Positions 7,234-15,013 of a stretch of 64,000 bases of DNA are shown piece by piece. Source of the DNA: Sandaracinus amylolyticus (GTDB taxonomy: Bacteria > Myxococcota_A > Polyangia > Polyangiales > Sandaracinaceae). Location of the stretch: NCBI RefSeq assembly GCF_000737325.1, contig NZ_CP011125.1, positions 1,984,001 to 2,048,000 on the forward strand, written 5' to 3'. The notes beneath the pieces were generated by a model. That model did no database searches. It was not told the origin of the DNA and was given only the letters and a program-made list of their open reading frames with translations. A program made the translations under genes and the position numbers. Position 1 is the stretch's first letter; the number at the start of each line of letters is the position of its first letter.

Positions 7234-9891
7234 GTGCCCGACCCCCGCGAGGCCCTCGCCACGATCGCGCTGCTCGCCACGGTGAGCGCGTGCGGGGCCC
7301 CCGATCGCGCGCCTCCACCCGCGCCCGCGCCGCTCGCGATCGAGCTCGCGGGGTGCGCGCAGATCCCGGGCGAGAGCGTCTGCGAGCTCGGCGACGACGC
7401 GCGCGACGTCACGGTCTTCGCGCGCGCGATCTCGGTGCGCGCGAGCGCCGACGGAGCGCCCCTCGAGCCGCTCGAGTCGGTCGCCGCGCAGGGCGGCACG
7501 CGCCTCCGCCTCCGGGTGCCGAGCGGTGCGCGCGAGCTCGTCGTGTCCACCGAAGGCGCGCGCGCTGCGATCGTGGTGCGTCCCCTCCAGGTCCCCGCGC
7601 GCGTCGCGACGCTGCTCGCGATGCGCCGGCGCGGTGAGCTCGACGAGGTCGAGCGCGCCCTCGACGCGTGGGAGCGGGAGCCCTCGCTCGATGACTGCGA
7701 CCGCGCGCGCCTCGTCGGCGTGCAAGCGCGCGTCGCGTTCTCGCGCGGCGAGCCCGAGCGCGTCGACGCGCTCTACGCCGCGTCGATCCCCGCGCTCCTC
7801 GCGTGCGGTCGCGTCTCGGAGGCCGTCAACGACGCACTGGCCCGCGCGTACACCCAGAACATGCAGCTCCGCGACTTCGCGGCGGCGCGCGCGACGCTCG
7901 ACGCGATCGCGCCGCGCAGCGCGCCGTTCGCCGAGGGCGCGGCGTGGATCGCCTACCAGCGCGCGTCGCTCGCGATGCGCCTCGGCGAGCTCGGCGCCGC
8001 GATGCAGCACCTCGACGACGCCGAGCAGCGCACCGAGCGGATCGCCCTCGCCGGGCTCCGCTCCGACCTGCTCCAGATGCGCGGCTGGATCTACGGGCTG
8101 CTCGGCCGACACGACCGCGCCGCGTCGTCGGTCTCCGAGGCGAGCGCGTCGTGGGACGCGGAGGCGCCCTGCGATCGCGCGCGCCTGCTCGGCAACCTCG
8201 GCTGGCAGCGCTTGCTCGCCGCGGAGGCGGGGCAGGGCGCGCCGTCCGACGCGCGCGCGCCGCTCGCCCTCGCGCTCGAGATCCCCGACGCGGCGTGTCC
8301 CGACGGCGCGTGGCGCTCGCAGGTGCACCTCACGCTCGCGCGCGTCGCGGTGCTCGAGGGCGCGCTCGCCGAGGCCGAGCGTGCGCTGCAGCGCGCCGGG
8401 GAGGGCGCGTCGAGCGCCGACGGATCGCTGGCGATCGCGCTGCTCGACGTGCGCGGCCGGCTCGCGCTCGACGCGGGCGACGCGCGCGGCGCGCTCGTCA
8501 TCTACGACGAGCTCGTCTCGCGTGCGCGCGCGGCAGGAGAGAGCGTGCCCGTCGGCGCGCTCGGTCGTGCCCGCGCGCTGCTGGCGCTCGGTCGCGAGGA
8601 CGATGCGATCGACGCGCTCGCGGAGAGCGAGGACGAGCTCGACCGACAGATCGCCAGCGTGTCGCTCGGCATGGGCCGCGCCTCGCTCTCGGTCGGTCGC
8701 AGCGAGAGCGCGCGCCTGCTCGTGGAGGCGCTGATCGATCGCGGGCGCGCCGACGACGCGTTCCTCGCCGCGCGGCGCGCGCGGGCCCGTGTGCTGGGCT
8801 CGTTGCCGCGGCTCGCGTCGACGCTCACCGCGCTGCCCGACGACGAGCGCCGTGCGCGCGAGCGCGCGATCGCCGACTACTGGGCGGTCCGCCAGCGCAT
8901 CGAGTCGCTCGCGCGCCAGGCGTTCACGGTGCCCGCCGACGAGCTGCCCGCGATCGAGCGCGCCCAGGCCGAGCAGCGCGCGCGCCTCGCCGCCCAGCTC
9001 GAGCGGCTGTTCCCCGCCATCCACACCCGCCCGCGGCCGCTCGTCGTCGCGCCCGGCGAGGTCGTCCTCGGCCTCTTCCCGCTCGGCGATCGCACCTTCG
9101 TGTTCGTGCAGGACGCGTCGGGCGTGCGCGCGTCCACGCACCCCGGCGACGCGCCGCCCGCGTCGATGCTCGCGGACGTCGCGCGCGCCGCGCCGCGCTC
9201 GCTGCGTGTGATCGCACCCACCGAAGGACCGCTCGCGCGCGTGCACGAGCTCGCGCTCGGCGATCGCGGCCCGCTCGGCCTCGCGATGCCGATCGAGCAC
9301 GTCGTCGATCTCCCGCGCACGACGAGCGCCCCCCGCGATCGCGGCGCCGGCGTCTTCGTCTTCGACCCGCGCGGCGATCTCCCGGGCGCGCGCCGCGAGG
9401 CGGCGTGGCTGCGCGAGCACCTCGGCGACGCGAGCCCGCACACGTGGCTGCTCGGGCGCGACGCGACCCGCGCCGCGGTCCTCGCTGCGCTCGAGCGCGC
9501 GCGCTTCCTCCACTACGCGGGGCATGCGGTGCATGTGCGCGACGTATGGTGGGAGAGTGGCCTGCTCCTCGGCGAGCGCTCGATGCTGACGGTGAGCGAC
9601 GTCCTCGCGGCGCGCGCGGTGCCCGAAGAGATCGTCCTCGCCGCGTGCGACACCGCGCGCAGCGATCCCGCGCGCCACGTCGCGACCGTCGGCATCGCGC
9701 AGGCGTTCGTCGTCGCGGGCGCCGATCACGTCGTCGCGACCCTCGACGCGGTCGAGGACGCCGCGGCGCTCGCCTTCAGCCGCGCCTACCACGCGACGTC
9801 GGGCCGCGCGCCCGAGCGCGTCCACCACGCGTCGCGCGCGCTCGCCGCCGCCGGCCACCCCTGGTCCACGTTCGTCCTGCTCGCGCCGTGA
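7234..9891 (+). CDS. TPR-CHAT domain lipoprotein (caspase-like protease fold)
   Basis: An 885-residue protein with a short signal sequence and probable lipobox (LLATVSACG). The central part, roughly residues 120-560, is a chain of alpha-hairpins of TPR type. The C-terminal part is a CHAT domain: the His-containing FLHYAGHAVH (H760 and H764) and the Cys-containing IVLAACDTA (C805) form the expected His/Cys dyad of caspase-like peptidases (clan CD). A GTG start at 7234 is used. CHAT proteins are often proteolytic switches; an exported, lipid-anchored one is less usual. It lies between two lipoprotein genes that share an upstream element and may act on them or their targets, which is an inference. 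Confidence 0.85.
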   Translation: MPDPREALATIALLATVSACGAPDRAPPPAPAPLAIELAGCAQIPGESVCELGDDARDVTVFARAISVRASADGAPLEPLESVAAQGGTRLRLRVPSGARELVVSTEGARAAIVVRPLQVPARVATLLAMRRRGELDEVERALDAWEREPSLDDCDRARLVGVQARVAFSRGEPERVDALYAASIPALLACGRVSEAVNDALARAYTQNMQLRDFAAARATLDAIAPRSAPFAEGAAWIAYQRASLAMRLGELGAAMQHLDDAEQRTERIALAGLRSDLLQMRGWIYGLLGRHDRAASSVSEASASWDAEAPCDRARLLGNLGWQRLLAAEAGQGAPSDARAPLALALEIPDAACPDGAWRSQVHLTLARVAVLEGALAEAERALQRAGEGASSADGSLAIALLDVRGRLALDAGDARGALVIYDELVSRARAAGESVPVGALGRARALLALGREDDAIDALAESEDELDRQIASVSLGMGRASLSVGRSESARLLVEALIDRGRADDAFLAARRARARVLGSLPRLASTLTALPDDERRARERAIADYWAVRQRIESLARQAFTVPADELPAIERAQAEQRARLAAQLERLFPAIHTRPRPLVVAPGEVVLGLFPLGDRTFVFVQDASGVRASTHPGDAPPASMLADVARAAPRSLRVIAPTEGPLARVHELALGDRGPLGLAMPIEHVVDLPRTTSAPRDRGAGVFVFDPRGDLPGARREAAWLREHLGDASPHTWLLGRDATRAAVLAALERARFLHYAGHAVHVRDVWWESGLLLGERSMLTVSDVLAARAVPEEIVLAACDTARSDPARHVATVGIAQAFVVAGADHVVATLDAVEDAAALAFSRAYHATSGRAPERVHHASRALAAAGHPWSTFVLLAP

Positions 9892-9900
9892 CGGGCCGCT

Positions 9901-9934
9901 GCAAGATCTCGCCGCCTCGCCTCCAAGGCCTCTC
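9901..9934 (+). promoter_or_regulatory. Shared 34-nt upstream element, copy A
   Basis: GCAAGATC, a 7-nt spacer, then CTCGCCTCCAAGGCCTCTC, identical in its 27 fixed bases to the copy at 7161-7194. It ends 31 nt before the ATG of the small lipoprotein that heads the sigma/anti-sigma operon. Because extracytoplasmic sigma factors commonly transcribe their own operon, this may be the autoregulated promoter of the sigma gene at 10692. Confidence 0.75.
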
Positions 9935-9965
9935 TCGAAGGCCCTTCTCGTTCCCCGGAGCACGC

Positions 9966-10685
9966 ATGCACGACGTCACGAGCTCGACTCGCCGCACGAT
10001 CCTCCTCCTCTCGCTCGCCCTCGCGATCACGCCGGGCTGCGCCGCGGAGGTCGTCCCAGCCGGCGTCACCGAGGCCGACCTCGACTTCGCCGCGCCCACG
10101 CCCGATCTCCCGGACACCGAGATCCCCGAGTGCTGGTGGGTGCCCGAGGACCAGCCGGAGCTCTGCGGCGTCGAGCCCAACTGCGTTCCGCGCCAGCCCG
10201 CGCCGCGCACCCCGCCGCGGCGCGTCGCGTCGAGCACCACGCCGCCTATCACCATCACGACCACGACGACGCCCACGACGCCGCGCTCCTCGAGCCCGTT
10301 CGGTGGGCCGACCGATCTCGCCGCGCCGCCGGTCTGTCCGCCGACCGACGGCATCGTCGCGTGCCCGCAGTGCCTCCAGCGCGACACGCTCGATCCGCGC
10401 GTGCTCACCTTCGACATCCCGCAGCTCTCGCCGTACGTGCTGCTCTCGAACGGCGCCTCGAGCTGGCAGGTGAAGGACATGCTGATCCCGCGCAGCGGGG
10501 ACCTCGGCGAGGTCACCGTCGATCTCGACCTCGCCGCCGTCGTCGATCAGTCGGGCAGCGTCGATCTCGACGAGCCGCTCTACGTGTTCGTCAGCCGCGA
10601 GTACGAGACCGGCCCCTATCCGTTCTGGAGCTGGTTCTACTGTCCCGCGGGCGGCGGCGAGTGCGTCGTCCTTCCGAGCGAGTGA
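9966..10685 (+). CDS. Small secreted lipoprotein preceding sigma factor
   Basis: A 239-residue lipoprotein with an obvious signal peptide and lipobox (TPGCA, Cys near residue 25). A Pro/Thr-rich low-complexity stretch (about residues 75-115, including a run of threonines) separates a short Cys-containing N-terminal part from a C-terminal globular segment with paired cysteines (CPQC and a YCPAGGGEC region). ATG 9966 follows GGAG by 5 nt. It ends 6 nt before the sigma factor gene, so the three downstream genes form an operon. It might be the periplasmic or surface sensor of that sigma system; no known domain is recognised. Confidence 0.75.
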   Translation: MHDVTSSTRRTILLLSLALAITPGCAAEVVPAGVTEADLDFAAPTPDLPDTEIPECWWVPEDQPELCGVEPNCVPRQPAPRTPPRRVASSTTPPITITTTTTPTTPRSSSPFGGPTDLAAPPVCPPTDGIVACPQCLQRDTLDPRVLTFDIPQLSPYVLLSNGASSWQVKDMLIPRSGDLGEVTVDLDLAAVVDQSGSVDLDEPLYVFVSREYETGPYPFWSWFYCPAGGGECVVLPSE

Positions 10686-10691
10686 CGTCCG

Positions 10692-11324
10692 TTGGACGAC
10701 GACCGCACGCTCGTCGAGGCCGCGCTCGCTCGTGATCCCGCGGCGTGCCGCGCGCTGATCACGCGCCTCACCCCGATCCTCCGCGCTCGCGTCGCGCGCG
10801 TGCTGGGCAAGCACGCCGCGCGGCGCGGTCGGCCCGCGGAGCGGCAGGAGGTGCTCGATCTGATCCAGGAGATCTTCGTGGTGCTCCTCGATCGCGACGG
10901 GCGCGTGCTGCGCAGCTGGGATCCCGAGCGCGGGCTCTCGCTCGCGAACTTCGTCGGGCTCGTCGCCGAGCGCGAGGCGAGCGCGTTCCTCAAGAGCGGT
11001 CGCCGCAGCGCGTGGGCCGAGGCGCCGACCGAGGATCTCGCGCTCCACGGCGAGACCGAGGCCGACGCCGGACCGGAGCCGAGCCTCGCGGCGCGACAGC
11101 TGCTCGAGCGGCTGGCCGAGCGCCTCCGCGAGCGCCTCAGCGCGCGCGACTTCGCGCTGTTCCACGCGCTCTACGTGCAGGAGCGGGAGATCGACGACGT
11201 GGCCGAGACCTTCTCGATGACCTCGAACGCGCTGTACACGTTCCGGAGTCGGCTGCGCCGCGACCTCGGCGAGATCCAGCGCGAGCTCTCGTCGCCGCCG
11301 GTGCGCGCGGGAGGGCTCGCGTGA
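10692..11324 (+). CDS. Sigma-70 family RNA polymerase sigma factor (ECF-like)
   Basis: A 210-residue sigma factor with region 2 in the first 110 residues (LIQEIFVVLLDRDGRVLRSW) and a C-terminal helix-turn-helix, region 4 (LYVQEREIDDVAETFSMTSN followed by ALYTFRSRLRR). The TTG start at 10692 is only 6 nt from the preceding stop. Its stop overlaps the next start as GTGA, typical of a sigma factor coupled to its anti-sigma factor. It may recognise the paired upstream elements at 7161-7194 and 9901-9934. The family subgroup is uncertain because region 2 is divergent. Confidence 0.85.
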   Translation: MDDDRTLVEAALARDPAACRALITRLTPILRARVARVLGKHAARRGRPAERQEVLDLIQEIFVVLLDRDGRVLRSWDPERGLSLANFVGLVAEREASAFLKSGRRSAWAEAPTEDLALHGETEADAGPEPSLAARQLLERLAERLRERLSARDFALFHALYVQEREIDDVAETFSMTSNALYTFRSRLRRDLGEIQRELSSPPVRAGGLA

Positions 11325-11974
11325 CCACGCGACGTGACGACGAGGACGACGACGCGCTGCTCCGCGACATCGGGGCGCTGCTTCGCGAAGAAGAACAGGA
11401 GACCTCGATGGACGCGTTCGGGCCGCTCTCGCCCGACGAGGAGCGCGCGCTCGCCGACGGCGTGCTCGATCGCATCGGGCGCGCCACGGAGGAGCCCGGC
11501 GCGAACGTGGTGCCGCTCGCGCCGCGGCGGCGCGTGCGGACGTGGCCGGCGATCGCCGGCGCGGTCGCGGTCGCCGCGGCGCTGGTGCTCGTGCTGCTGC
11601 CGCGCCGCGGCCCCGAGCTCCCGGCGTACGAGCTGGTGCCGCCGCGACCCGACGCGACGCACCGCGGCGACGAGCAGCCGGCGAGCGAAGAAGGCTACGC
11701 GCTCGGCCGCGAGCTCGAGGTCGTGCTGCGCCCCGCGCGCCGCGTGGAGCGCGTCGGCGCGCAGGTGCTCGTGGAGCGCAGCGAGGCGCTCACGCCGCTC
11801 GATGCGTCGGTCGAGCCGGCCGACGGAGGCACGCTCGTCGTGCGCGTGCCCACGGGCGAAGGCACCGCGCTCGATCGTGCGGGCACTGCGCGCCTGGTGT
11901 TCGTGGTCGCGCCCGAGGGCGAGACCTCCGAGGGCGCGCAGCGCCTCGTGTGGTCGGTGCGCCTCGTCGAGTGA
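11321..11974 (+). CDS. Probable transmembrane anti-sigma factor
   Basis: A 217-residue protein with an acidic cytoplasmic N-terminus (TTRRDDEDDDALLRDIGALL), one transmembrane helix at about residues 72-92 (AIAGAVAVAAALVLVLLP), and an extracytoplasmic C-terminal domain of about 120 residues rich in beta-strand. The layout fits a membrane anti-sigma factor, though no canonical zinc-binding anti-sigma motif (HxxxCxxC) is present. The GTG start overlaps the sigma stop by 4 nt. The role is inferred from position and topology. Confidence 0.7.
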   Translation: MTTRRDDEDDDALLRDIGALLREEEQETSMDAFGPLSPDEERALADGVLDRIGRATEEPGANVVPLAPRRRVRTWPAIAGAVAVAAALVLVLLPRRGPELPAYELVPPRPDATHRGDEQPASEEGYALGRELEVVLRPARRVERVGAQVLVERSEALTPLDASVEPADGGTLVVRVPTGEGTALDRAGTARLVFVVAPEGETSEGAQRLVWSVRLVE

Positions 11975-11978
11975 GCGC

Positions 11979-12536
11979 TCAGCGCGTCGGGAACTGCATC
12001 AGCAGCACCATGCGGGTGCCGCGGCGCAGGCCTTGATAGACGTGCGGCCACGTCGGGCTCATCCGCACGTAGTCGCCGGGGCCGAGATCGACCGGCGCGT
12101 CGATCGGCCCCACGCGCAGCCGGCCCGACGTGCACACGAGGTGCTCGACCACGCCGCGCGCGTGGGCCGGTGACTCCTGGCGCTTCTGCAGCACCTCGGC
12201 CTCGAACATCTCGCAGCGCATCCCGCCGCTCTCGAACGCGTCGATCAGCCGGCCCACCACCGCGTCGCCGCGCACCTTCGTGCCCTCGGTCGCGCGCACC
12301 ACCGTCATCGAGGGCGCGGGCGGATCCACCAGCTCCCCGAGCGACACCTCGAGGGGCACCGCGAGCGCCCAGAGCGTCTCGAGCGTCGGGTTCGCGCGGC
12401 CCGCCTCGAGCTCGGAGAGCGTGGCCTTGGCGATGCCCGAGCGGCGCGCGAGCTCGGACACGGTGAGCCCCTTGCTCTCGCGCGCGCGGCGCAGCGCGGC
12501 GCCGAGGTGGGCGCGGACGGCGTTCGGTTCCTTCAC
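11979..12536 (-). CDS. XRE-family regulator with C-terminal cupin domain
   Basis: A 185-residue regulator. Residues 10-65 are a Cro/C1 helix-turn-helix (LTVSELARRSGIAKATLSEL, then EAGRANPTLETLWALA); residues 105-180 are a cupin beta-barrel (EHLVCTSGRLRVG and LGPGDYVRMSPTWPHVY). Proteins of this layout bind a small molecule in the cupin and control a neighbouring enzyme or transporter. GTG is the start. It diverges from the GNAT gene across about 58 bp that holds two direct repeats, the probable operator. The ligand is unknown. Confidence 0.9.
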   Translation of the reverse strand: MKEPNAVRAHLGAALRRARESKGLTVSELARRSGIAKATLSELEAGRANPTLETLWALAVPLEVSLGELVDPPAPSMTVVRATEGTKVRGDAVVGRLIDAFESGGMRCEMFEAEVLQKRQESPAHARGVVEHLVCTSGRLRVGPIDAPVDLGPGDYVRMSPTWPHVYQGLRRGTRMVLLMQFPTR

Positions 12537-12545
12537 GCGTTCGTT

Positions 12546-12580
12546 ATACCGGACGATCGTTGCTCATACCGAACGGTCCA
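12546..12580. promoter_or_regulatory. Probable XRE operator: two direct repeats
   Basis: ATACCGGACG at 12546-12555 and ATACCGAACG at 12566-12575 are spaced 20 bp apart, two helical turns. They fill the gap between the divergent XRE-cupin and GNAT genes. On the minus strand the first repeat overlaps TATAAC, a possible -10 box for the regulator gene, which would fit autorepression. Confidence 0.5.
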
Positions 12581-12594
12581 GTAGACTGGAACGA

Positions 12595-13122
12595 GTGACC
12601 AGCATGCCGAACGACGTTCCGGTGCTCCGCGTGGCCCGCACCCGCGAGCTCGACGCGCTCCGAGCCCTCGTCGCGCGCTCGTGGCGCGCCCTCGCCGCGC
12701 GCAGCTACGCGCCCGACGTGATCGAGGCCGCGCTCGGCGTCGCGATCCGCGTCGACCCCGCGCTCGTCGAGGACGGCACGTACTTCGTCGCCGAGATCGA
12801 CGGCCAGCTCGCGGCGTGCGGCGGCTGGAGCGCGCGGGTGCCGACCGTGAAGGGCGCGGACCTCCCGACGCCTCGCGCGGAGGTGCGCGCGATGTTCGTC
12901 GCGTCGGAGCACACGCGGCGCGGGCTCGGTCGCGCGCTGCTCGAGCGCGCGGAGCGCGCGATCCGCGACGCGGGCTTCGACTCCGCGTACCTCGTCGCGA
13001 CCCACAGCGGCCTCGAGCTCTATCGCGCCGCGGGCTACGTCGAGCGCGGCGCGCACGTCGCGATGCTCCCCGGCGGCGTCGCGTTCCCGCTGACGCTGAT
13101 GTCGCGATCGCTCGCGCGCTGA
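12595..13122 (+). CDS. GNAT-family N-acetyltransferase
   Basis: A 175-residue GNAT enzyme, transferring an acetyl group from acetyl-CoA to an unknown amine. Beta-strand YFVAEIDGQLAACGGW, then VRAMFVASEHTRRGLGRALL with the acetyl-CoA-binding motif A (R-R-G-L-G-R), and the C-terminal LYRAAGYVERG typical of the fold. GTG 12595 and ATG 12604 are both possible starts; GGA at 12588-12590 favours the former. It faces the XRE-cupin gene, which probably regulates it. Confidence 0.88.
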   Translation: MTSMPNDVPVLRVARTRELDALRALVARSWRALAARSYAPDVIEAALGVAIRVDPALVEDGTYFVAEIDGQLAACGGWSARVPTVKGADLPTPRAEVRAMFVASEHTRRGLGRALLERAERAIRDAGFDSAYLVATHSGLELYRAAGYVERGAHVAMLPGGVAFPLTLMSRSLAR

Positions 13123-13133
13123 GCGCGAAGGAC

Positions 13134-13169
13134 GACGAAGGCCAGCACGTCACCGTCGTGGCCTTCGTC
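13134..13169. terminator. Hairpin between convergent genes
   Basis: An 11-bp perfect stem (GACGAAGGCCA / TGGCCTTCGTC) around a 14-nt loop sits between the converging GNAT gene and the next minus-strand gene, a good place for bidirectional termination. A T-run is lacking. Confidence 0.6.
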
Positions 13170-13188
13170 TCGTATCCCTGGCTGGCGC

Positions 13189-13959
13189 TCAGTCTGCGCT
13201 CGGCTCGACCGGCGCGGGCGTCACCGGTTCGATCGGCTCGACTCCGGGGGCTTCGGGCTCGCTCGGCGCGGCGCGTCCCTCCGCCCTCGCCTCGAGCGCG
13301 CGCACGCGCCCGAGGATCGGGGCCTCGTCGGTGCCGGTCGCGGCGAGCACCATCGCGAGCGCGTTGACGACGCGGATCCACTGGTTGCGCGCGCGCACCG
13401 TGCTCGAGCCGGTGATCGTCTCTGCGACCATCGCAGCGCGCGACTTCTCGTTCGCGTCGATGGTCGTCGCGACCTGCTGCAGCGCCCGATAGCGATCGAG
13501 CAGCGTGGTGCCGTCGTGGATCTTGAGCTTCGCGAGCAGTCGTTCGTCGCTCTCGGTCACGCGCCCCGCCCGGAGCTTCGCTTCACCCCCCTGCTCGGTC
13601 CACGAGAGGTTCACGACGGCGACGCCGGTGGGAAAGAGGCGATCGCGCAGCTGCGTGTACTTCGCGCGCTCGTCGTCGGCCTGCGCGAACCGACGCTCCG
13701 ACTCGAGGCGTCCGAACATCGCGTGAACGAGCTCGTCGTGGACGACGTCGTCGGCGTGGAGCTGCGCCGTGAGCTTTGCGACGGCGGCGTTGGTGATCGG
13801 CTGCGACTCGATCAGCCCCCGGTTGGCTGCCTCGATATCGGGGAGCAGCGCCGCGGCGGCGGGCACCGCCTCGATCGCGATGCGCTCGGGCGATCCGCGG
13901 CGGATCAGGTCGGCGCCCAGGGTCGCCATGTTCTCGGTGCTCAGTCTCTTCAGGGCCAT
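13189..13959 (-). CDS. Hypothetical helical protein
   Basis: A 256-residue cytosolic protein of unknown function. ATG 13959 follows GAGGAGA by about 9 nt and gives MALKRLSTENMATL. The sequence is mostly amphipathic helix (for example VHDELVHAMFGRLESERRF and LLDRYRALQQVATTIDANEK) and ends in a Pro/Glu-rich tail. There is no signal peptide or known motif. The upstream region is the 42-43-bp tandem array at 14030-14327, which begins about 70 bp before its start and may influence its expression. Confidence 0.65.
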   Translation of the reverse strand: MALKRLSTENMATLGADLIRRGSPERIAIEAVPAAAALLPDIEAANRGLIESQPITNAAVAKLTAQLHADDVVHDELVHAMFGRLESERRFAQADDERAKYTQLRDRLFPTGVAVVNLSWTEQGGEAKLRAGRVTESDERLLAKLKIHDGTTLLDRYRALQQVATTIDANEKSRAAMVAETITGSSTVRARNQWIRVVNALAMVLAATGTDEAPILGRVRALEARAEGRAAPSEPEAPGVEPIEPVTPAPVEPSAD

Positions 13960-14029
13960 CGTTCGTTTCTCCTCGGGATCTCGGTGGTCGGGAGCGCTCG
14001 CGAGACGTTCGCGACGCGCGGCCCTGGTC

Positions 14030-14327
14030 TCGACCACTCGCGACCGCCGTTGCGTGGTGTCGCGCGCTCACCGAACCACGGGGCGACACCTCGCGAGGTG
14101 GTCGCGACGCCTCCGAACCACGGCCGACCTCCTCGCGGAGGTGGTCTCGGGCGCTCCAGACCACGGCGAGGTGCCTCGTCGAGGTGGTCCGTCGCGCTCC
14201 GGACCACGGCGAGGCGCCTCGACGAGGTGGTCTCGGGCCATCGAACCACGAGCGACCACCGCGTCGAGGTGGTCGTCCATGGTTCGGTGGCCGGCGACCG
14301 CCTCGACGAGGTGGCCGCCGGTGGTTG
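14030..14327. repeat. Tandem array of 42-43-bp units with inner dyads
   Basis: About seven units follow one another with boundaries near 14030, 14073, 14115, 14158, 14201, 14243 and 14286. Each starts with a form of GAACCACGG and contains a short dyad such as CCTCGACGAGG followed by TGGTC. Unit lengths of 42 and 43 break every reading frame, so conservation is at the DNA or RNA level. The first and last units are degenerate. It separates the helical-protein gene from the pseudogene at the island boundary. No spacers of CRISPR type are present. Confidence 0.85.
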
Positions 14328-14494
14328 GGCGCGCGGGTCGCCACCCCGGGGCGGTGGCTTGGTATGGTCGCCTCTTCCTGCTCCGCCATCGTCGCCGCCT
14401 AGCCCCCGCACCGCGTCAGTCGTGGTCTTCGCTGCGTCCGATGAGCATCGCAGCAGGCCACGTGGTCGGAAGGAGCACGATGCGGAACGTGCGG

Positions 14495-14842
14495 GCGACG
14501 ATCAGTGCGACGAGTACTCGCAGGCCGCGCTCGACTACCACGTCGCGCTGTACGACCTGCGCACCGGCGCGTTGCGCGAGGCGATGAGCGCGTCGTCGAC
14601 GCCGCGATGACGATCGACGTGCTGATCCTGGACAGGATCGAAGTCGTCCGCAGCGCGCGTGGCATCGGCTCGGCCTGGCAGCGGCCGATGCGGACATCGA
14701 GGCGTTCGGCCGGGGACGAGGGCTGGTCGCGTGCAAGCCGTTCCCGCTTCAATTCGAGGGAGTCGGCGACGAGCTCGAGCAGCTCTCACCGGCGGCGAGG
14801 GCGCAACGTGACAGCATCGTCGCGCCGCGACGCGCAAGCTGA
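14495..14842 (+). pseudogene. Frameshifted GNAT-type acetyltransferase remnant
   Basis: Protein-like sequence continues through three frames. Frame one gives DEYSQAALDYHVALYDL to about 14580. A second frame gives DVLILDRIEVVRSARGIG to about 14665. A third frame gives LGLAAADADIEAFG and VACKPFPLQFEGV, ending at TGA 14840-14842. Joined, RGIG-LGLA makes a GNAT motif A (RGxGLG), and the order of blocks matches small GNAT-like proteins. At least two frameshifts are needed, so the gene is broken unless the sequence has errors. The original start is not identifiable. Confidence 0.65.
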
Positions 14843-14986
14843 CTCGGTAATGGAGTCAGCTCGGATTCGAGCGCCTTCCGAGATCGCCCTATTTGATCTT
14901 GAACCTCGCGTACGAGCGCCCGTCGCGTCATGACCTCGGGCTGGAGTGAGCCTCCTGCGGCTCGAAGTGGACACCTCGGGGATGAA

Positions 14987-15001
14987 CGCTCAGCCTGAGC
15001 G
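14987..15001. promoter_or_regulatory. Short dyad upstream of island cassette
   Basis: CGCTCA-GCC-TGAGCG, a perfect 6-bp dyad, ends 12 bp before the ATG at 15014 and just before its GGAG ribosome site. It could be an operator or a translational hairpin. The 170 bp between the pseudogene and this gene hold nothing else recognisable. Confidence 0.35.
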
Positions 15002-15013
15002 GTTGGAGCCCCG

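Noticed and set aside
7117-9963. A 948-codon minus-strand frame opposite the CHAT gene
   Set aside because: Arg-rich, featureless shadow; the plus-strand protein has CHAT catalytic motifs and TPR helices.
14030-14327. Possible CRISPR array
   Set aside because: Units are contiguous with no unique spacers and no cas genes are nearby.
13583-14411. Open frames through the 42-43-bp tandem array that look like Pro/Arg repeat proteins
   Set aside because: Unit lengths shift the frame at nearly every unit, so no frame keeps a repeated peptide.
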